This document shows positions 9,468 to 20,800 of a stretch of 64,000 bases of DNA, in pieces. The notes beneath the pieces are model-generated. The model was not told the origin of the DNA, searched no databases, and was given only the letters and a program-made list of their open reading frames with translations. The stretch's first letter is position 1. Each line of letters opens with the position of its first letter. The translations under genes and the position numbers were made by a program. The DNA is taken from the NCBI RefSeq assembly GCF_016595275.2, contig NZ_JAENIQ020000001.1, forward strand, positions 124,001 to 188,000, given 5' to 3'. This stretch comes from Corynebacterium pygosceleis. Lineage in GTDB: Bacteria; Actinomycetota; Actinomycetes; Mycobacteriales; Mycobacteriaceae.

Positions 9468-10532
9468 TCAGGCGCGGTTCTTCTCCTCGACGCGCTTGAT
9501 GGCTTCCGCTGCGACGAGTTCCTGGATACCCATGTCCAGCTCGGAGGTGAAGCCGACGCAGGAGCAGTTGATCTCGCCGAGGACGTAGTCGTCGCCTCCG
9601 TCGGCACCGTCGGCGAGCATGAAGTCGGCGGTCCAGATCAGCGGGATGTTGTCGCCGCCGAGCTTCTCGGCGATGACCGGGCGGGCCGCGGCGAACTGGT
9701 CGATGAGCTCCTGCCACGCCTCCGGCTTGTCGTAGGTGTACTTCGCACCGGAGAAGAGGGTGGCGGAGAAGTTGTCTCCACCGGCTGCGGGCTTCTTGTG
9801 CACGACGAAGACGGGGTGGGGACCGACCAGCAGAATGCGGATCTCGCCCTCGACGATGCGCGGCATGAAACGCATGTCCACGAGCATGCCGTTGTCACCG
9901 ACGATGTACTGGTCGCAGAAGTCCATGAACTCGCCGAGTTCGCGGACCTCGGTGTGGTTGTCCACGGCCTCGGTGCACTTGAGCTTGGTGTCGAGGGGCA
10001 GGGAGGTTCCGGGTTCGACGGAGGCGGCGAGCTCCTTGTCGACGAGCTGCACGCGCCAGATGCCGGAGCCGGTGGAGCCACGGTTCTGCTTGAGCACGCG
10101 CTCACCGTAGGACAGTGAGGACGGGAACGTCTCGTGGAAGTTCTCGACGTCGTAGTAGGCGTAGGTGTCCTCGGGGACGAGATCGGTGTCGGCGAGCTTC
10201 ACCAGGGCGTCCTTGGCGCCGTAGGACATCATCTCGTCGGGACGCGACATGCCCACGAGGCCCGCTTCGTCGGAGAGACGGGTCAGCAGATCGAAGTAAC
10301 CGCGCTCACCACCGGGGATGTTTCCGGGGTTGACGCGGGAGATGTAGGCGTCGAAGTTGTTCGACACGTACTCGAAGAGGGCATCGGCCCACTCCGGACG
10401 GTAGAAGACGACCTCGGCGTTCCAGCCCTTCTCGCGGATCGCGCGGACGATGGGCATGGTGTCCTTGCGGTGTCCGTCGATGAATTTGTCGGAGCCGCCT
10501 TCGACCTCGAATACGACGATGCTCTTGTGCAC
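9468..10532 (-). CDS. Cj0069-family ATP-grasp-like protein
   Basis: 354 residues, cytosolic, function not established. I recognise it as the Cj0069 family by the ENFHETFP, VLKQNRGSTGSGIWRV and LGEINCSCVGFT segments. The lysine/glycine-rich KQNRGSTGSG and the terminal acidic-Asn pair (E-I-N) resemble the nucleotide and metal sites of ATP-grasp ligases, so an ATP-dependent carboxylate-amine ligase is plausible but only inferred. The start ATG at 10532 has AAGGAG (10537-10542 on this strand) upstream. It is divergent from the rhodanese gene across a 305-bp gap. No substrate is suggested by the neighbours. Confidence 0.65.
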   Translation of the reverse strand: MHKSIVVFEVEGGSDKFIDGHRKDTMPIVRAIREKGWNAEVVFYRPEWADALFEYVSNNFDAYISRVNPGNIPGGERGYFDLLTRLSDEAGLVGMSRPDEMMSYGAKDALVKLADTDLVPEDTYAYYDVENFHETFPSSLSYGERVLKQNRGSTGSGIWRVQLVDKELAASVEPGTSLPLDTKLKCTEAVDNHTEVRELGEFMDFCDQYIVGDNGMLVDMRFMPRIVEGEIRILLVGPHPVFVVHKKPAAGGDNFSATLFSGAKYTYDKPEAWQELIDQFAAARPVIAEKLGGDNIPLIWTADFMLADGADGGDDYVLGEINCSCVGFTSELDMGIQELVAAEAIKRVEEKNRA

Positions 10533-10837
10533 GTGTTTCTCCTTGTTGATTCTTCGGGTGCTTCAGTGTGCTGCCTTGCAGCTGCGTGTCCGGTGCGGTG
10601 GTCGCCGTCGGTTCCGTGACCCCGGTCGCGCACGCCGTCCGGACACCTCAAGGCTATGTCAGATCAGTGGGCTGCACGGGCGATGCGGACACAACGTAAC
10701 TAAGCCCACACCACCTCCACCCGGGTGCCGTGAGCTGGACGACATAATATGCTGGGATCGCACGTGCGCCACACAGCGCGCCGCATCCGGCGACCTCGCC
10801 GTTTGCAGCATCCGAGAGCCACGAAGAAGAGGAACCC
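10533..10837. promoter_or_regulatory. Divergent intergenic region, Cj0069-family gene / rhodanese
   Basis: 305 bp without a convincing gene. The clearest element is the AT-rich CATAATATGCT (about 10743-10753), a likely -10 for the rhodanese gene that would give a leader of roughly 80 nt. Its -35 is weak. No operator-like palindrome was found. Confidence 0.4.
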
Positions 10838-11779
10838 ATGTCCGCAGCATCCGATCAGAACCCGTCGACCACCACCCCCGGGTCACAGGAGAAGCAGGGT
10901 TACGCCCATCCGGACCGCCTCGTGGAGGCGGCGTGGCTGAGCGCCCGCCTGGGCGGCGAGGGGCTCAAGGTCGTCGAGTCCGACGAAGATCTGCTCCTCT
11001 ACGACATCGGGCACATCCCCGGAGCCATCCGGATCGACTGGCGCCGGGAACTCAACGACCCGGTGCAGCGGGACTTCATCGGCCCCGAGGCGTTCGCGGA
11101 GCTGATGCGCTCGAAGGGCATCTCGCGGGACGACACCGTGGTCATCTACGGTGACCGCTCCAACTGGTGGGCGAGTTTCACCCTGTGGGTGTTCGAACTC
11201 TACGGCCACCCCGATGTCAGACTGCTCAACGGCGGCCGGGACGCCTGGATGGCGGAGGAGCGGGAGACCTCCTACGTGGTACCCGAGTACCCCCGCACCG
11301 ACTACCCGGTACCGGAGCGCAGTGAATCCGAGCTCCGCGCCTTCGTCGACGACGCGCTCGCGCAGATCGGTTCGGGTCCGCTCGTCGATGTCCGCTCCCC
11401 GGCCGAGTACGTGGGCGAGGCGGTGTCCGCCGACGCGGCCCCCTGGGAATTCGTCATGCGCGGCGGGCACATCCCCACCGCCGTGAACATCGAGTGGAAC
11501 CGTTCGGTTCACCCGAACAGCCGTTTCCGGTCCAGGGAGGAACTCGAGGAGATCTACGCCGGCCTGAATCCCGAGGATCCGACCATCGTGTACTGCCGCG
11601 TCGGTGACCGGAGTGCGCACACGTGGTTCGTGCTCAGGCATCTCCTCGGGTTCGAGTCCGTCCGGAACTACGACGGTTCCTGGATCGAGTGGGGGAACAT
11701 GGTCAGGATGCCGATTGCAGCGGGACCGGAGCCCGGCGAAGCTCCCGGATCCACCCCCGGTGCCCCCACCCCAAACTGA
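10838..11779 (+). CDS. thtR: Thiosulfate sulfurtransferase (rhodanese), two-domain
   Basis: Transfers sulfane sulfur from a thiosulfate- or mercaptopyruvate-type donor to cyanide or other thiol acceptors. The 313-residue product has an inactive N-terminal rhodanese domain ([17 protein letters not shown], then [12 protein letters not shown], with no Cys) and an active C-terminal domain ([13 protein letters not shown], then the catalytic loop [13 protein letters not shown]). The loop CRVGDRS differs from both the classical CRKGVT and CG(S/T)G(V/I)T loops and is the form seen in actinobacterial SseA/ThtR. It lies directly upstream of accBC, an arrangement I recall in C. glutamicum. The N-terminal 20 residues are a disordered Ser/Pro linker. 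Confidence 0.88.
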   Translation: MSAASDQNPSTTTPGSQEKQGYAHPDRLVEAAWLSARLGGEGLKVVESDEDLLLYDIGHIPGAIRIDWRRELNDPVQRDFIGPEAFAELMRSKGISRDDTVVIYGDRSNWWASFTLWVFELYGHPDVRLLNGGRDAWMAEERETSYVVPEYPRTDYPVPERSESELRAFVDDALAQIGSGPLVDVRSPAEYVGEAVSADAAPWEFVMRGGHIPTAVNIEWNRSVHPNSRFRSREELEEIYAGLNPEDPTIVYCRVGDRSAHTWFVLRHLLGFESVRNYDGSWIEWGNMVRMPIAAGPEPGEAPGSTPGAPTPN

Positions 11780-12041
11780 ACATCGTTCAACTCTGCTGTT
11801 CACACACACATCGCCGTCACCCGCCACCCCCGCGGCACCGGAGAGGCAACCCCGAAAACAGTATTCCCGCCCAAACCAGCGACGATATTGTGCAAGAATG
11901 TGAGGTATTCCGCAGTCCGGTCGTGACTCATCCGTGATGTCCCACGGCCGGGCGACACGGTGAAAAATGTCAGGCTCACCGGCGTCCGCATCCTCAGCGG
12001 TGCGTCCGTCGGCGCGCAGCAAACTATCAGGAGTGTTTTCA

Positions 12042-13814
12042 GTGACCGTCGAGACGAAGAAGATCACCAAGGTTCTGGTGGCCAACCGCGGCGAGATCGC
12101 CATCCGCGTTTTCCGGGCTGCCCGGGATGCCGGCATCGCCAGCGTCGCCGTCTACGCTGAGCCGGACGCGGACGCGCCGTTCGTGACCATGGCAGACGAG
12201 GCCTTTGCCCTCGGCGGACAGAACTCCGCCGAGTCCTACCTCGTCTTCGACAAGATCCTGGACGCCGCCGAGAAGTCCGGCGCGGACGCCATCCACCCGG
12301 GTTACGGTTTCCTCTCCGAGAACGGTGAGTTCGCCCAGGCCGTCATCGACGCGGGCCTCATCTGGATCGGCCCCTCCCCGCAGTCCATCCGCGACCTCGG
12401 CGACAAGGTGACCGCACGGCACATCGCCCTGAAGGCCGAGGCACCGATGGCGCCGGGCACCAAGGAACCGGTGAAGAACGCCGAGGAGTGTGTCGCTTTC
12501 GCCGAGGAGCACGGTCTCCCGATCGCCATCAAGGCCGCCTTCGGCGGCGGTGGACGTGGCATGAAGGTCGCGTACACGATGGACGAGGTCGCCGATCTCT
12601 TCGATTCCGCGACCCGTGAGGCCACCGCCGCGTTCGGTCGCGGCGAGTGCTTCGTCGAGCGGTACCTGGACAAGGCCCGCCACGTGGAGTGTCAGGTCCT
12701 CGCCGACCAGCACGGCAACGTCATCGTGGCCGGCACCCGTGACTGCTCCCTCCAGCGTCGTTTCCAGAAGGTCATCGAGGAGGCCCCCGCCCCCTTCCTG
12801 ACCGACGACCAGCGCCACCGCCTGCACGAGTCCGCGAAGGCCATCTGCCGCGAGGCGGGTTACTACGGCGCCGGCACCGTCGAATACCTCGTCGGCGCCG
12901 ACGGCCTGATCTCCTTCCTCGAGGTCAACACCCGTCTCCAGGTCGAGCACCCCGTCACCGAGGCCACCACCGGCCTGGATCTGGTGCGCGAGCAGTTCCG
13001 TATCGCCGAGGGCGCGGAGCTGCACCTGAAGGAGGACCCGAAGCCCCGTGGCCACGCCTTCGAGTTCCGTATCAACGGCGAGGACGCCGGCAACAACTTC
13101 ATGCCCGCCCCGGGCACGGTGACCAGGTACGTCGAGCCTTCGGGCCCGGGTGTGCGCATGGATTCCGGCATCGTCGAGGGCTCCGTCATCGGTGGCCAGT
13201 TCGACTCCATGCTCGCCAAGCTCATCGTCTTCGGGGAGACCCGTACCGAGGCGCTCGAGCGGTCCCGCCGTGCGCTGGCGGAGTACGTCATCGAGGGTCT
13301 ACCCACCGCTCTCCCCTTCCACCGCCACATGGTCGAGCATCCCGCCTTCGTCGGCGATGACGAGGGCTTCGACGTCTACACCAAGTGGATCGAGGAGGAG
13401 TGGGAGAACACCATCGAGCCGTTCGTCGATCCCGCCGACGTCGAGGACGAGGACGAGTCGATTCCCGCCAAGAAGGTCGTCGTGGAGATCAACGGTCGCC
13501 GCGTCGAGGTCGCCCTGCCCGGTGATCTCGCCCTCGGTGGGGGTGCGGCGAAGAAGAAGGCGAAGAAGCGCCGCGCCGGTGGTGCGAAGAAGGCCGTCTC
13601 CGGTGACGCCGTCGCGGCCCCCATGCAGGGTACCGTCATCAAGGTCAACGTCGAGGAGGGACAGGAGGTCAACGAAGGTGACACCGTCGTCGTCCTCGAG
13701 GCGATGAAGATGGAGAACCCCGTCAAGGCACACAAGTCGGGTACCGTCACCGGTCTCGACTGCGAGGCGGGCGCCGGTGTCAACAAGGGCGCCGTCCTGA
13801 TGGAGATCAAGTAG
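12042..13814 (+). CDS. accBC: Acyl-CoA carboxylase alpha subunit (biotin carboxylase + BCCP)
   Basis: ATP-dependent biotin carboxylase fused to its biotin carrier domain, the shared alpha subunit for AccD1 and DtsR2. From the GTG at 12042 (AGGAG eight bases upstream) the protein is 590 residues, as in C. glutamicum. The frame is open upstream to 11967, but the start at [15 protein letters not shown] is the family one. The biotin carboxylase domain shows [10 protein letters not shown], the ATP-grasp Gly loop FGGGGRGMK and [15 protein letters not shown] Lys/Arg-rich linker ([15 protein letters not shown]) leads to the carrier domain, with biotinylated K556 in EAMKMENP. The 262 bp upstream hold no gene. 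Confidence 0.95.
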   Translation: MTVETKKITKVLVANRGEIAIRVFRAARDAGIASVAVYAEPDADAPFVTMADEAFALGGQNSAESYLVFDKILDAAEKSGADAIHPGYGFLSENGEFAQAVIDAGLIWIGPSPQSIRDLGDKVTARHIALKAEAPMAPGTKEPVKNAEECVAFAEEHGLPIAIKAAFGGGGRGMKVAYTMDEVADLFDSATREATAAFGRGECFVERYLDKARHVECQVLADQHGNVIVAGTRDCSLQRRFQKVIEEAPAPFLTDDQRHRLHESAKAICREAGYYGAGTVEYLVGADGLISFLEVNTRLQVEHPVTEATTGLDLVREQFRIAEGAELHLKEDPKPRGHAFEFRINGEDAGNNFMPAPGTVTRYVEPSGPGVRMDSGIVEGSVIGGQFDSMLAKLIVFGETRTEALERSRRALAEYVIEGLPTALPFHRHMVEHPAFVGDDEGFDVYTKWIEEEWENTIEPFVDPADVEDEDESIPAKKVVVEINGRRVEVALPGDLALGGGAAKKKAKKRRAGGAKKAVSGDAVAAPMQGTVIKVNVEEGQEVNEGDTVVVLEAMKMENPVKAHKSGTVTGLDCEAGAGVNKGAVLMEIK

Positions 13815-13831
13815 CACGTCCCCGCTCCACC

Positions 13832-13867
13832 GAAACGCCCCTCCCGGTCCCCCGGGCGGGGCGTTTC
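13832..13867 (+). terminator. Hairpin after accBC
   Basis: GAAACGCCCC and GGGGCGTTTC pair, with CCCGG/CCGGG extensions, around a short loop. CCCC and not a U-run follows, so efficiency is uncertain. Confidence 0.55.
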
Positions 13868-13903
13868 CCCGTTCGCGGTCACCCCCGGTTCTACACTGGC
13901 CCC

Positions 13904-14401
13904 ATGAAGTACGACGTCCCCAGACAGCCCACCGACCCCGGTGCCCTCCTTCCCGCCCGTGAGACCCGTATCGGAGACACAGACCGCACCCGGGTCCTCG
14001 AGGCGCTCGCCGGTTACCTCGAATCGGGGCACCTCACGATCACGGATTTCGAGGAACGCTCCGCCGCGGTACCCGGCTGCCGGACGACCGGTGATCTGGA
14101 GATCATCCTCGCGGATCTCCCCGCGGGCGGAGACGCCCCGGCCTCCACCGGGTCCGGTACCGCGAGCCCGTCACCCGGTCGCGTGTCCGGGATCCGCACC
14201 CGGATCGGTGTCTTCCTCACGGTCGGTGTGCTCTGCATGACGGCCACCGCCGCGACCGCGAGCCCGCTGCCGTTGGTCGTGTGGGCGCTCACCGCGATCG
14301 CGCTGTTCATCCTCAACGTCGGTCCCGACAGCTGGTACACGCCGTCACTACGGCAGCTCGAACGCCGCGCCCTCCGCGCCGACGGACACCGCGGGAGGTA
14401 G
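13904..14401 (+). CDS. DUF1707 SHOCT-like membrane protein
   Basis: 165 residues. The N-terminal domain (about residues 20-75: RIGDTDRTRVLEALAGYLESGHLTI-type segment, then DFEERSAAV) is the short helical DUF1707 domain common in actinobacteria. Two membrane segments follow (about 105-124 and 126-144) and a short basic tail. Such proteins are small inner-membrane factors of unknown role, often linked to envelope stress. It lies between accBC and a hypothetical gene on the same strand. Confidence 0.75.
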   Translation: MKYDVPRQPTDPGALLPARETRIGDTDRTRVLEALAGYLESGHLTITDFEERSAAVPGCRTTGDLEIILADLPAGGDAPASTGSGTASPSPGRVSGIRTRIGVFLTVGVLCMTATAATASPLPLVVWALTAIALFILNVGPDSWYTPSLRQLERRALRADGHRGR

Positions 14402-14459
14402 ATTCCGCTCCCCGACGAATCCGTCCTTCCGGGACCGGTCGTTCCGTAGACTGGGACGC

Positions 14460-14849
14460 ATGGAACCGATGGAGATCAACGGTGGCAGGTTCTACGCCCG
14501 CCCCCTGCACGACGACGACCGCATCGACGACCGCCCGGCGCTCGGCGAGGTGTTCGGAAGACCCGTCGACCCGGATTTCGTCGAAGGGGCACGCGCGGAC
14601 TGGGCCTCGGACACGGTGTACACGTGGGCGGTCTGCGAGCAGACCTCGGTGTCCATGCTCGCCCTCGCGACCCTGACCCTCCACGGGGACGGTGGGGCGA
14701 GCCTGGACGTCCGGCGCGCAGGTGATCCCGGGAGAATGCTGCCGAACGATCCCGCCCTTCCCCCGAAGTCCGTGGGCGACGGGGTCATCGAGGGGCGCGG
14801 CACGATAGAACGCTGGGCCCACGGCTACTGCGGTCTGGAACTGCGGTGA
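14460..14849 (+). CDS. Hypothetical protein overlapping glpK start
   Basis: Not recognised. 129 residues, soluble, with no membrane segment or signal peptide. Notable segments are [31 protein letters not shown] and [16 protein letters not shown]. An N-acetyltransferase-like start ([10 protein letters not shown]) is suggestive, but no acetyl-CoA motif is visible. Its stop overlaps a GTGA at which the glycerol kinase frame can start, so translational coupling is possible. GC and codon pattern match the surroundings. Confidence 0.55.
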   Translation: MEPMEINGGRFYARPLHDDDRIDDRPALGEVFGRPVDPDFVEGARADWASDTVYTWAVCEQTSVSMLALATLTLHGDGGASLDVRRAGDPGRMLPNDPALPPKSVGDGVIEGRGTIERWAHGYCGLELR

Positions 14850-16417
14850 GCGCCGCGCGCGGCCCCATGGGTGAGGTCGGTGAGATGGTCGGCCGGGTCA
14901 CCGGAAGGGCCCACCGGAAACGCACCCGCAACCGTGGGGACGCGTCGATCATCGCCGCGCTCGACCACGGCACGACGTCGACACGCTGCATTCTCTTCGA
15001 TGCACGCGGTACCGCGCTCGCGACATCACAGCTGGAGCACCGGCAGATCTTCCCCCGCGCCGGCTGGGTCGAACATGACGCGACGGAGATCTGGGCGAAC
15101 ACCAGACGCGTCCTCGCCGACGCGGTGGCCCGCTCGGACGTGAACCCCCGGGACATCGCCACTCTCGGAATCACGAATCAGCGCGAGACCGTCGTCGTCT
15201 GGGACGCGGCGACGGGGGCACCGGTCCACAACGCGATCGTCTGGCAGGACACCCGCACCAAACGGGTCTGCGCCGGGCTCGACCCCGATCTGTTCACCCG
15301 CACGGGTCTACCGGTGTCCACCTATTTCTCCGGCCCGAAGATCGCCTGGATCCTGGACAACGTCCCCGGCGCACGCTCACGCGCGGAGTCCGGTGAACTG
15401 CTCGTCGGCACGATGGACACCTGGCTCGTGTGGAACCTGACCCGGGGTGAACGGCACATCACCGACGTCACCAACGCCTCCCGCACCATGCTGATGGACC
15501 TGGAGACCCAGACGTGGGATCCGGACCTGTGCACGGCACTCGGGGTACCGGAGTCCATGCTCCCGGAGATCGTCCCCTCCTCCGGCGAACTGGGGACCGT
15601 GACCCGCGCGGGTGACTTCTCCGGTGTACCGATCGGCGGGATCCTGGGTGACCAGCAGGCCGCCACCTTCGGTCAGGCGTGCCTGGAACCGGGCGAGGCG
15701 AAGAACACCTACGGCACGGGGAACTTCCTGCTGCTCAACACCGGCACGGAGGTCAAGCGCTCGGAGCACGGGCTGATCTCGACGGTCTGCTACCGGATCG
15801 GCGATGAGCCCACCGTGTTCGCCCTGGAGGGTTCGATCGCGGTGACCGGTTCACTGGTGCAGTGGCTGCGGGACAACCTGGGGATCATCCGCACCGCCCC
15901 GGAGGTCGAAAGGCTGGCACGGACGGTCGACGACAACGGCGGCTGCTACATCGTCCCGGCGTTCTCCGGGTTACTGGCCCCGCACTGGCGGGACGACGCA
16001 CGGGGCGTGATAGCCGGGCTGACCCGCTTCAACAACAAGGGACACATCGCCCGCGCGACGCTCGAGGCCGTGGCCTACCAGACCCGGGAGGTCGTGGAGG
16101 CGATGAACGCCGACTCCGGGGTTCCGCTGACCGCACTGCGGGTGGACGGCGGAATGGTGGCCAATGAGCTGCTCATGCAGTTCCAGGCCGACCAGCTGGG
16201 TGTCCCGGTGACGGTGCCCGCGGTGCACGAGACCACCGCCCTGGGCGCGGCGTACGCCGCCGGGCTCGCCGCGGGGATCTACTCGTCCACCGACGAGATC
16301 CGCACGCTGTGGCGGGAGGAGCGCACCTATCAGCCGACGATGCCGGAAACCGAGCGGGAGAGCCTGTACGCGGGGTGGCACAAGGCGGTGGAAAGGACGC
16401 TGAACTGGGTGGACTAG
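14846..16417 (+). CDS. glpK: Glycerol kinase
   Basis: Phosphorylates glycerol to sn-glycerol 3-phosphate. FGGY-type sugar kinase with the family landmarks [16 protein letters not shown] at the start of the first ATPase lobe, [47 protein letters not shown] and [17 protein letters not shown]. Starting at the GTG at 14846 the product is 523 residues with about 30 extra basic N-terminal residues. The family start is near IIAALDHG, so an internal ATG (14867 or 14885) is possible. The 4-nt GTGA overlap with the upstream gene favours the GTG. No glycerol facilitator or glycerol-3-phosphate dehydrogenase is adjacent. The last 245 bp are overlapped on the other strand by the fic frame. Confidence 0.92.
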   Translation: MSAARGPMGEVGEMVGRVTGRAHRKRTRNRGDASIIAALDHGTTSTRCILFDARGTALATSQLEHRQIFPRAGWVEHDATEIWANTRRVLADAVARSDVNPRDIATLGITNQRETVVVWDAATGAPVHNAIVWQDTRTKRVCAGLDPDLFTRTGLPVSTYFSGPKIAWILDNVPGARSRAESGELLVGTMDTWLVWNLTRGERHITDVTNASRTMLMDLETQTWDPDLCTALGVPESMLPEIVPSSGELGTVTRAGDFSGVPIGGILGDQQAATFGQACLEPGEAKNTYGTGNFLLLNTGTEVKRSEHGLISTVCYRIGDEPTVFALEGSIAVTGSLVQWLRDNLGIIRTAPEVERLARTVDDNGGCYIVPAFSGLLAPHWRDDARGVIAGLTRFNNKGHIARATLEAVAYQTREVVEAMNADSGVPLTALRVDGGMVANELLMQFQADQLGVPVTVPAVHETTALGAAYAAGLAAGIYSSTDEIRTLWREERTYQPTMPETERESLYAGWHKAVERTLNWVD

Positions 16418-17546
16418 CCTGCCTGCGTCCGATCCCCTCCGCGACGTCGTCCATCAGTTCCAGGACGGCGGGCGCCCGCCAGGCCCGGTGTCCCTTCCCG
16501 ATCTGGTACGCCACGACTATCCCCGCCTCCTCCAGAGACGACAGTGCCCGCCGTGCGGTGATCCCGGTGCAGCCGAGGTGGCTCGTCACCGTGGTGACGT
16601 CGACCACCGGTTGCGAGGTCAGGAGATCGCAGACCTTCCGGTCGGCGGCGTCCGCCCGTGAGGTGAGCAGCGGTTCCCACTCCGTGTCACGTATGGAACG
16701 GAGTTCAGCGGCGGTGTCCACACCGAGTTCAGCCGCCTGGCGTGCACACGTGGTGAACAACCGGATGACGGGTTCGGGATCCCCTGCACGATAGGCCGTC
16801 AGGGTGTCGAAGTAGTCCGTGACCCGCGTCAGCAGTCGCGCGGAGAGCGGTAGCGCCGTCGTCGCCGTCAGACCGGCATTACGCAGCAGCACGTGGACGA
16901 GTGCCCGCCCAGTCCTGCCGTTGCCGTCGGCGAACGGGTGGATCGTCTCGAACTGGGCGTGCGTCACCGCGATCTTCGCCAGCGCCGGAAGATCCGTCCG
17001 CCGCATGAACACACAGAGGTCGTCGATGAGGGCGGGGACCGCGGCACTGTCGGGGGCGACGAATTCCGCGCCTGCGGGGCTGAGATCCGACCCACCGATC
17101 CACACGGGTTCACCGCGGAACAGGCCCGCGATCTCCGGGTTGGTGCGCTCCATCAGTATGCGGTGCATCTCGAGGATGGTCCCGGGGTTCAGCGGATCGA
17201 CCGTCCGGGACGCCAGCTCCATGGCTCTGGTGTTGGCGACGATCTCGGGGGCGTTGCCCCGTGAGCCGGGTTGGTCGGTGCCGAACATCTCCTCCTCGAC
17301 CAGTTTCCGCGACGAGACGGTCAGGCGTTCAATCCGTGAGGAGGCGCTGGCTTCGCCACGGAGCAGCAGAGCGGTGAACGGCAGCGGTGAGGTGTGCCGG
17401 GCGGCATCGAAGCGGACGATCTCCAGGGTCGCCACCTCCATCTCGGCGAACAGATCCGTCGGAAGGCCAGGCGTCGCACCCGCGATCTCCGGAACCACCG
17501 ACTCCCGGTGGGTGGCGGGGAGCCGTGTGCGCTGGCGCGTGGACAA
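16173..17546 (-). CDS. Fic-domain protein with aberrant C-terminal extension
   Basis: Fic proteins transfer AMP or another nucleotide moiety to target hydroxyls. The catalytic loop [12 protein letters not shown] is intact (His203). An N-terminal S69-x3-E73 (SSRIE) matches the inhibitory motif of self-restrained class II Fic proteins. A C-terminal winged-helix segment ([27 protein letters not shown] and onward) suggests DNA binding or autoregulation. From residue 377 the frame reads about 80 residues of Pro/Arg/Ser-rich sequence that is antisense to the conserved end of glpK and looks non-native. The start is a TTG at 17546. The 288-bp gap to pyc contains GAACAGTT (17656-17663) and AACTGTTC (17713-17720), a possible operator. 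Confidence 0.75.
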   Translation of the reverse strand: MSTRQRTRLPATHRESVVPEIAGATPGLPTDLFAEMEVATLEIVRFDAARHTSPLPFTALLLRGEASASSRIERLTVSSRKLVEEEMFGTDQPGSRGNAPEIVANTRAMELASRTVDPLNPGTILEMHRILMERTNPEIAGLFRGEPVWIGGSDLSPAGAEFVAPDSAAVPALIDDLCVFMRRTDLPALAKIAVTHAQFETIHPFADGNGRTGRALVHVLLRNAGLTATTALPLSARLLTRVTDYFDTLTAYRAGDPEPVIRLFTTCARQAAELGVDTAAELRSIRDTEWEPLLTSRADAADRKVCDLLTSQPVVDVTTVTSHLGCTGITARRALSSLEEAGIVVAYQIGKGHRAWRAPAVLELMDDVAEGIGRRQASPPSSASFPPPCATPRTGSPARFPASSADRCAPPATACGSRRWTSRSPRRARRRTPRPGRWSRAPRAPSPGHPAGRPGTA

Positions 17547-17780
17547 CAGATCGGTGTTGCGGGGCTTCCGGGGGCGTTCACGGATGTGGACACCGGGTCA
17601 TCCCCGTTCAGTCACGTTCACGGCTCCTCCAATCTCCTCCACTCCGGCAATGAACGAACAGTTATCCGGTCATGTGTTCACGGGACTATCACCGGTGGAC
17701 ATTTAGGGCCTCAACTGTTCACCCTCCTCCCTTTCAGTGACAGATCCCCGGGTCGATGACCGCGATCCGGCGCAGACGGG

Positions 17781-17819
17781 CGCCCCCGTCCCCGACGAAT
17801 GCGGTCGGGGACGGGGGCG
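17781..17819. terminator. 16-bp perfect hairpin downstream of pyc
   Basis: CGCCCCCGTCCCCGAC (17781-17796) and its exact complement (17804-17819) flank a 7-nt loop, 15 bp after the pyc stop. Neither strand has a U-run, so it may act mainly as a 3' stabiliser. Confidence 0.6.
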
Positions 17820-17834
17820 TGCCGGGCGGTAGGT

Positions 17835-20800
17835 CTACTCCGCCGGATCGATGACCACGAGCAGGTCACCACCCTCCACCTTGACCGCGGCACCGAGGAC
17901 GACACGTCCGATCGTTCCCGCGACGGGGGCGGTGATGGTGGCCTCCATCTTCATGGCCTCGATGACGGCGACCGGATCACCGGCGGCGACGGTGTCCCCC
18001 TCCTTGACGTTCACGGTGACGACACCGGCGAACGGGGCAGCGACGTGACCCGGGTTCGAGGTGTCGGCCTTCTCCGCCTCGGGCGTCTCGGACTTCACCG
18101 AACGGTTGCGGACACGAACCGGACGGATCTGACCGTTGACCGTGCACACCACGGTGCACATGCCCTTGGCGTCGGCCTCGGACACGGCGTCGAGTCGGAC
18201 GGTGATGTCCTTGCCCGTGCGCAGTCGGACGGTGATCTCCTCCCCGTGCTTGAGTCCGTAGAGGAACTGGTTGTCACTGAGGACGGTGGTGTCACCGTGC
18301 AGGCGTCGGTGTTCGGCGAGTTCCCTCGCGGGTGCCGGGAACAGCAGCCGGTCAAGGGTCGCTCGCCGGATCATCGGGTCCTCGTCGGCGAGCAGCGCGG
18401 CGTCGTCGTCGGACACCGGGGTGAGGGTGGAGGGTTTCTCCGCACGCCCCTCGAGTGCACGCGTCCGCAGCGGTTCCGGCCATCCGCCGGGCGGGGTACC
18501 GAGTTCGCCGCGCAGGAACGCGATCACGGAATCGGGGATGTCGTACCGCTGGGGATCCGCGACGAAGTCGGCGGGGTCGACGCCCGCGCCGACGAGGTGC
18601 AGCGCAAGATCTCCGACGACCTTGGAGCTCGGGGTGACCTTCGTCGGACGGCCGAGCATCTCGTTCACCGCGGCGTAGTTGTCCTCGATGAGCTCGAAAC
18701 GGTCGGCCAGGCCCAGAGCCGTGGCCTGGGCCCGGAGATTCGACAGCTGACCACCGGGAATCTCATGGTGGTAGACACGCCCCGTCGGCCCGGGGGTTCC
18801 GGATTCGAACGGTGCGTAGACGCGGCGGACGGCCTCCCAGTAGGGCTCGAGATCACAGACCGCACGCATGTCGAGTCCGGTGTCGTGCTCGGTGTTCTCG
18901 AATGCCGCGACGATCGCGGACAGGGACGGCTGGGACGTCGTGCCGGACAGCGGTGCCGAGGCACCGTCGATGGCGTCCGCGCCGGCGTTGACCGCGGCGA
19001 TGTAGGTGGCCAGCTGGCCACCGGCGGTGTCATGGGTGTGCACGTGGACCGGCAGGTCGAACTCGCTGCGCAGCGCGGAGACGAGATTCGTCGCGGCGAT
19101 CGGGCGCAACAGTCCCGCCATGTCCTTGATCGCGAGGACGTGGGCCCCGGACTCCACGATCTTCTCCGCGAGTTTCAGGTAGTAGTCCAGGGTGTAGAGC
19201 TTCTCCCCCGGACTGCTCATGTCACCGGAGTAGGCCATGGCCACCTCCGCGACGGCGGTGCCGGTGGACAGGACCGCGTCGATCGCGGGACGCATCTGGG
19301 AGACGTCGTTGAGTGCGTCGAAGATGCGGAAGATGTCGACACCGCTGCGGGCCGCCTCCTCGACGAAGGCGTCACAGACGCTGTCCGGGTAGGGCGTGTA
19401 ACCGACGGTGTTACGGCCGCGCAGCAGCATCTGGATGTTCACGTTCGGCATCGCACGACGCAGCTGGTCGAGCCGTTCCCACGGGTCCTCGAAGAGGAAC
19501 CGCATCGCGACGTCGTAGGTTGCACCGCCCCACGCCTCGACGGACAGGAGATCCGGGGTGGAGTGGGCGACGTGGCGTGCGGCGTCGACCAGCGCACTGG
19601 ACCGGACCCTGGTCGCGAGCAGTGACTGGTGCGCGTCACGGAACGTCGTCTCGGTGACCGCCACGGCGGACTGCGAACGGAGCTGCTCCGCGAACGCCTT
19701 CGGACCGAGCTCCAGCAACCGGTCCCGCGACCCCTTCGGCAGTGGCGCCCCGAGGTCGAGGGCGGGCAGCTTGTCCGCCGGAAGCGGGGCGTCCGGACGG
19801 GGGCCGTGCGGACGGTTGACGGTCGTGTCGGCGAGGAAGGTCAGCACCCGGCCCGCCTCATTGTCGGCGGGCGGGGCGGCCAGCAGCCAGGGGTGTTCGT
19901 TGATGAAGGATGTGTCGATCCGCTTGTTCTGGAAGTCCGGTTCCCGGAGCAGTGCCCGGAGGAAACCGATGTTCGTGGCCACACCGGCGACGGTGAACTC
20001 CGCCAGGGCCCGCTGGGCGCGGGTCACCGCGGCGGCGAAATCACCGCCACGACAGGTCATCTTCACCAGCATCGAATCGAAGTGTGCCGTGATCTCGCCA
20101 CCGAGCTGCGCGGCCCCGTCGAGACGCACGCCCGCACCACCCGGTGAACGGTACGCGGTGACGATCCCGGTGTCGGGGCGGAACCCGTTGCCCGGATCCT
20201 CGGTCGTGATGCGGCACTGGAGTGCGGCACCCTTCAGTTCGATCCGGTCCTGGGTCAGGCCGAGTTCCTCCAGTGTCGCCCCCGCCGCGAGCTGCAACTG
20301 GGCCCGGACGAGATCGACGAGGGTGACCTCCTCGGTGACGGTGTGCTCCACCTGGATACGGGGATTCATCTCGATGAAGACGTGACGTCCCTGCTCGTCG
20401 ACCAGGAACTCCACGGTGCCCGCACCGGTGTAGTTGATGGAACGGCAGAACTTCACGGCGTCGGCGCAGATCGCCTCCCGCTGTTCCTGCGTGATGTGCT
20501 GCGCCGGGGCGATCTCGACGACCTTCTGGTGACGGCGCTGCACCGAACAGTCACGTTCGAAGAGGTGGACGACCTCACCGGTGTGGTCACCGAGGATCTG
20601 CACCTCGATGTGCTGGGGGTTGATCACCGCACGTTCGATGTAGACGCGGGAATCGCCGAACGCACTCATCGCCTCACGGGACGCCTCGGCGGCCAGGGAC
20701 GCCAGTTTGTCCGGGGACTCGATGAAACGCATGCCACGCCCGCCGCCACCGGCGACGGCCTTGACGAACAGCGGGTAATCCTGCCCCTCCGCCTGACGGA

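Noticed and set aside
17799..19625. 608-residue open frame antisense to pyc
   Set aside because: Overlaps the conserved carboxyltransferase and carrier domains of pyc; no recognisable motif.
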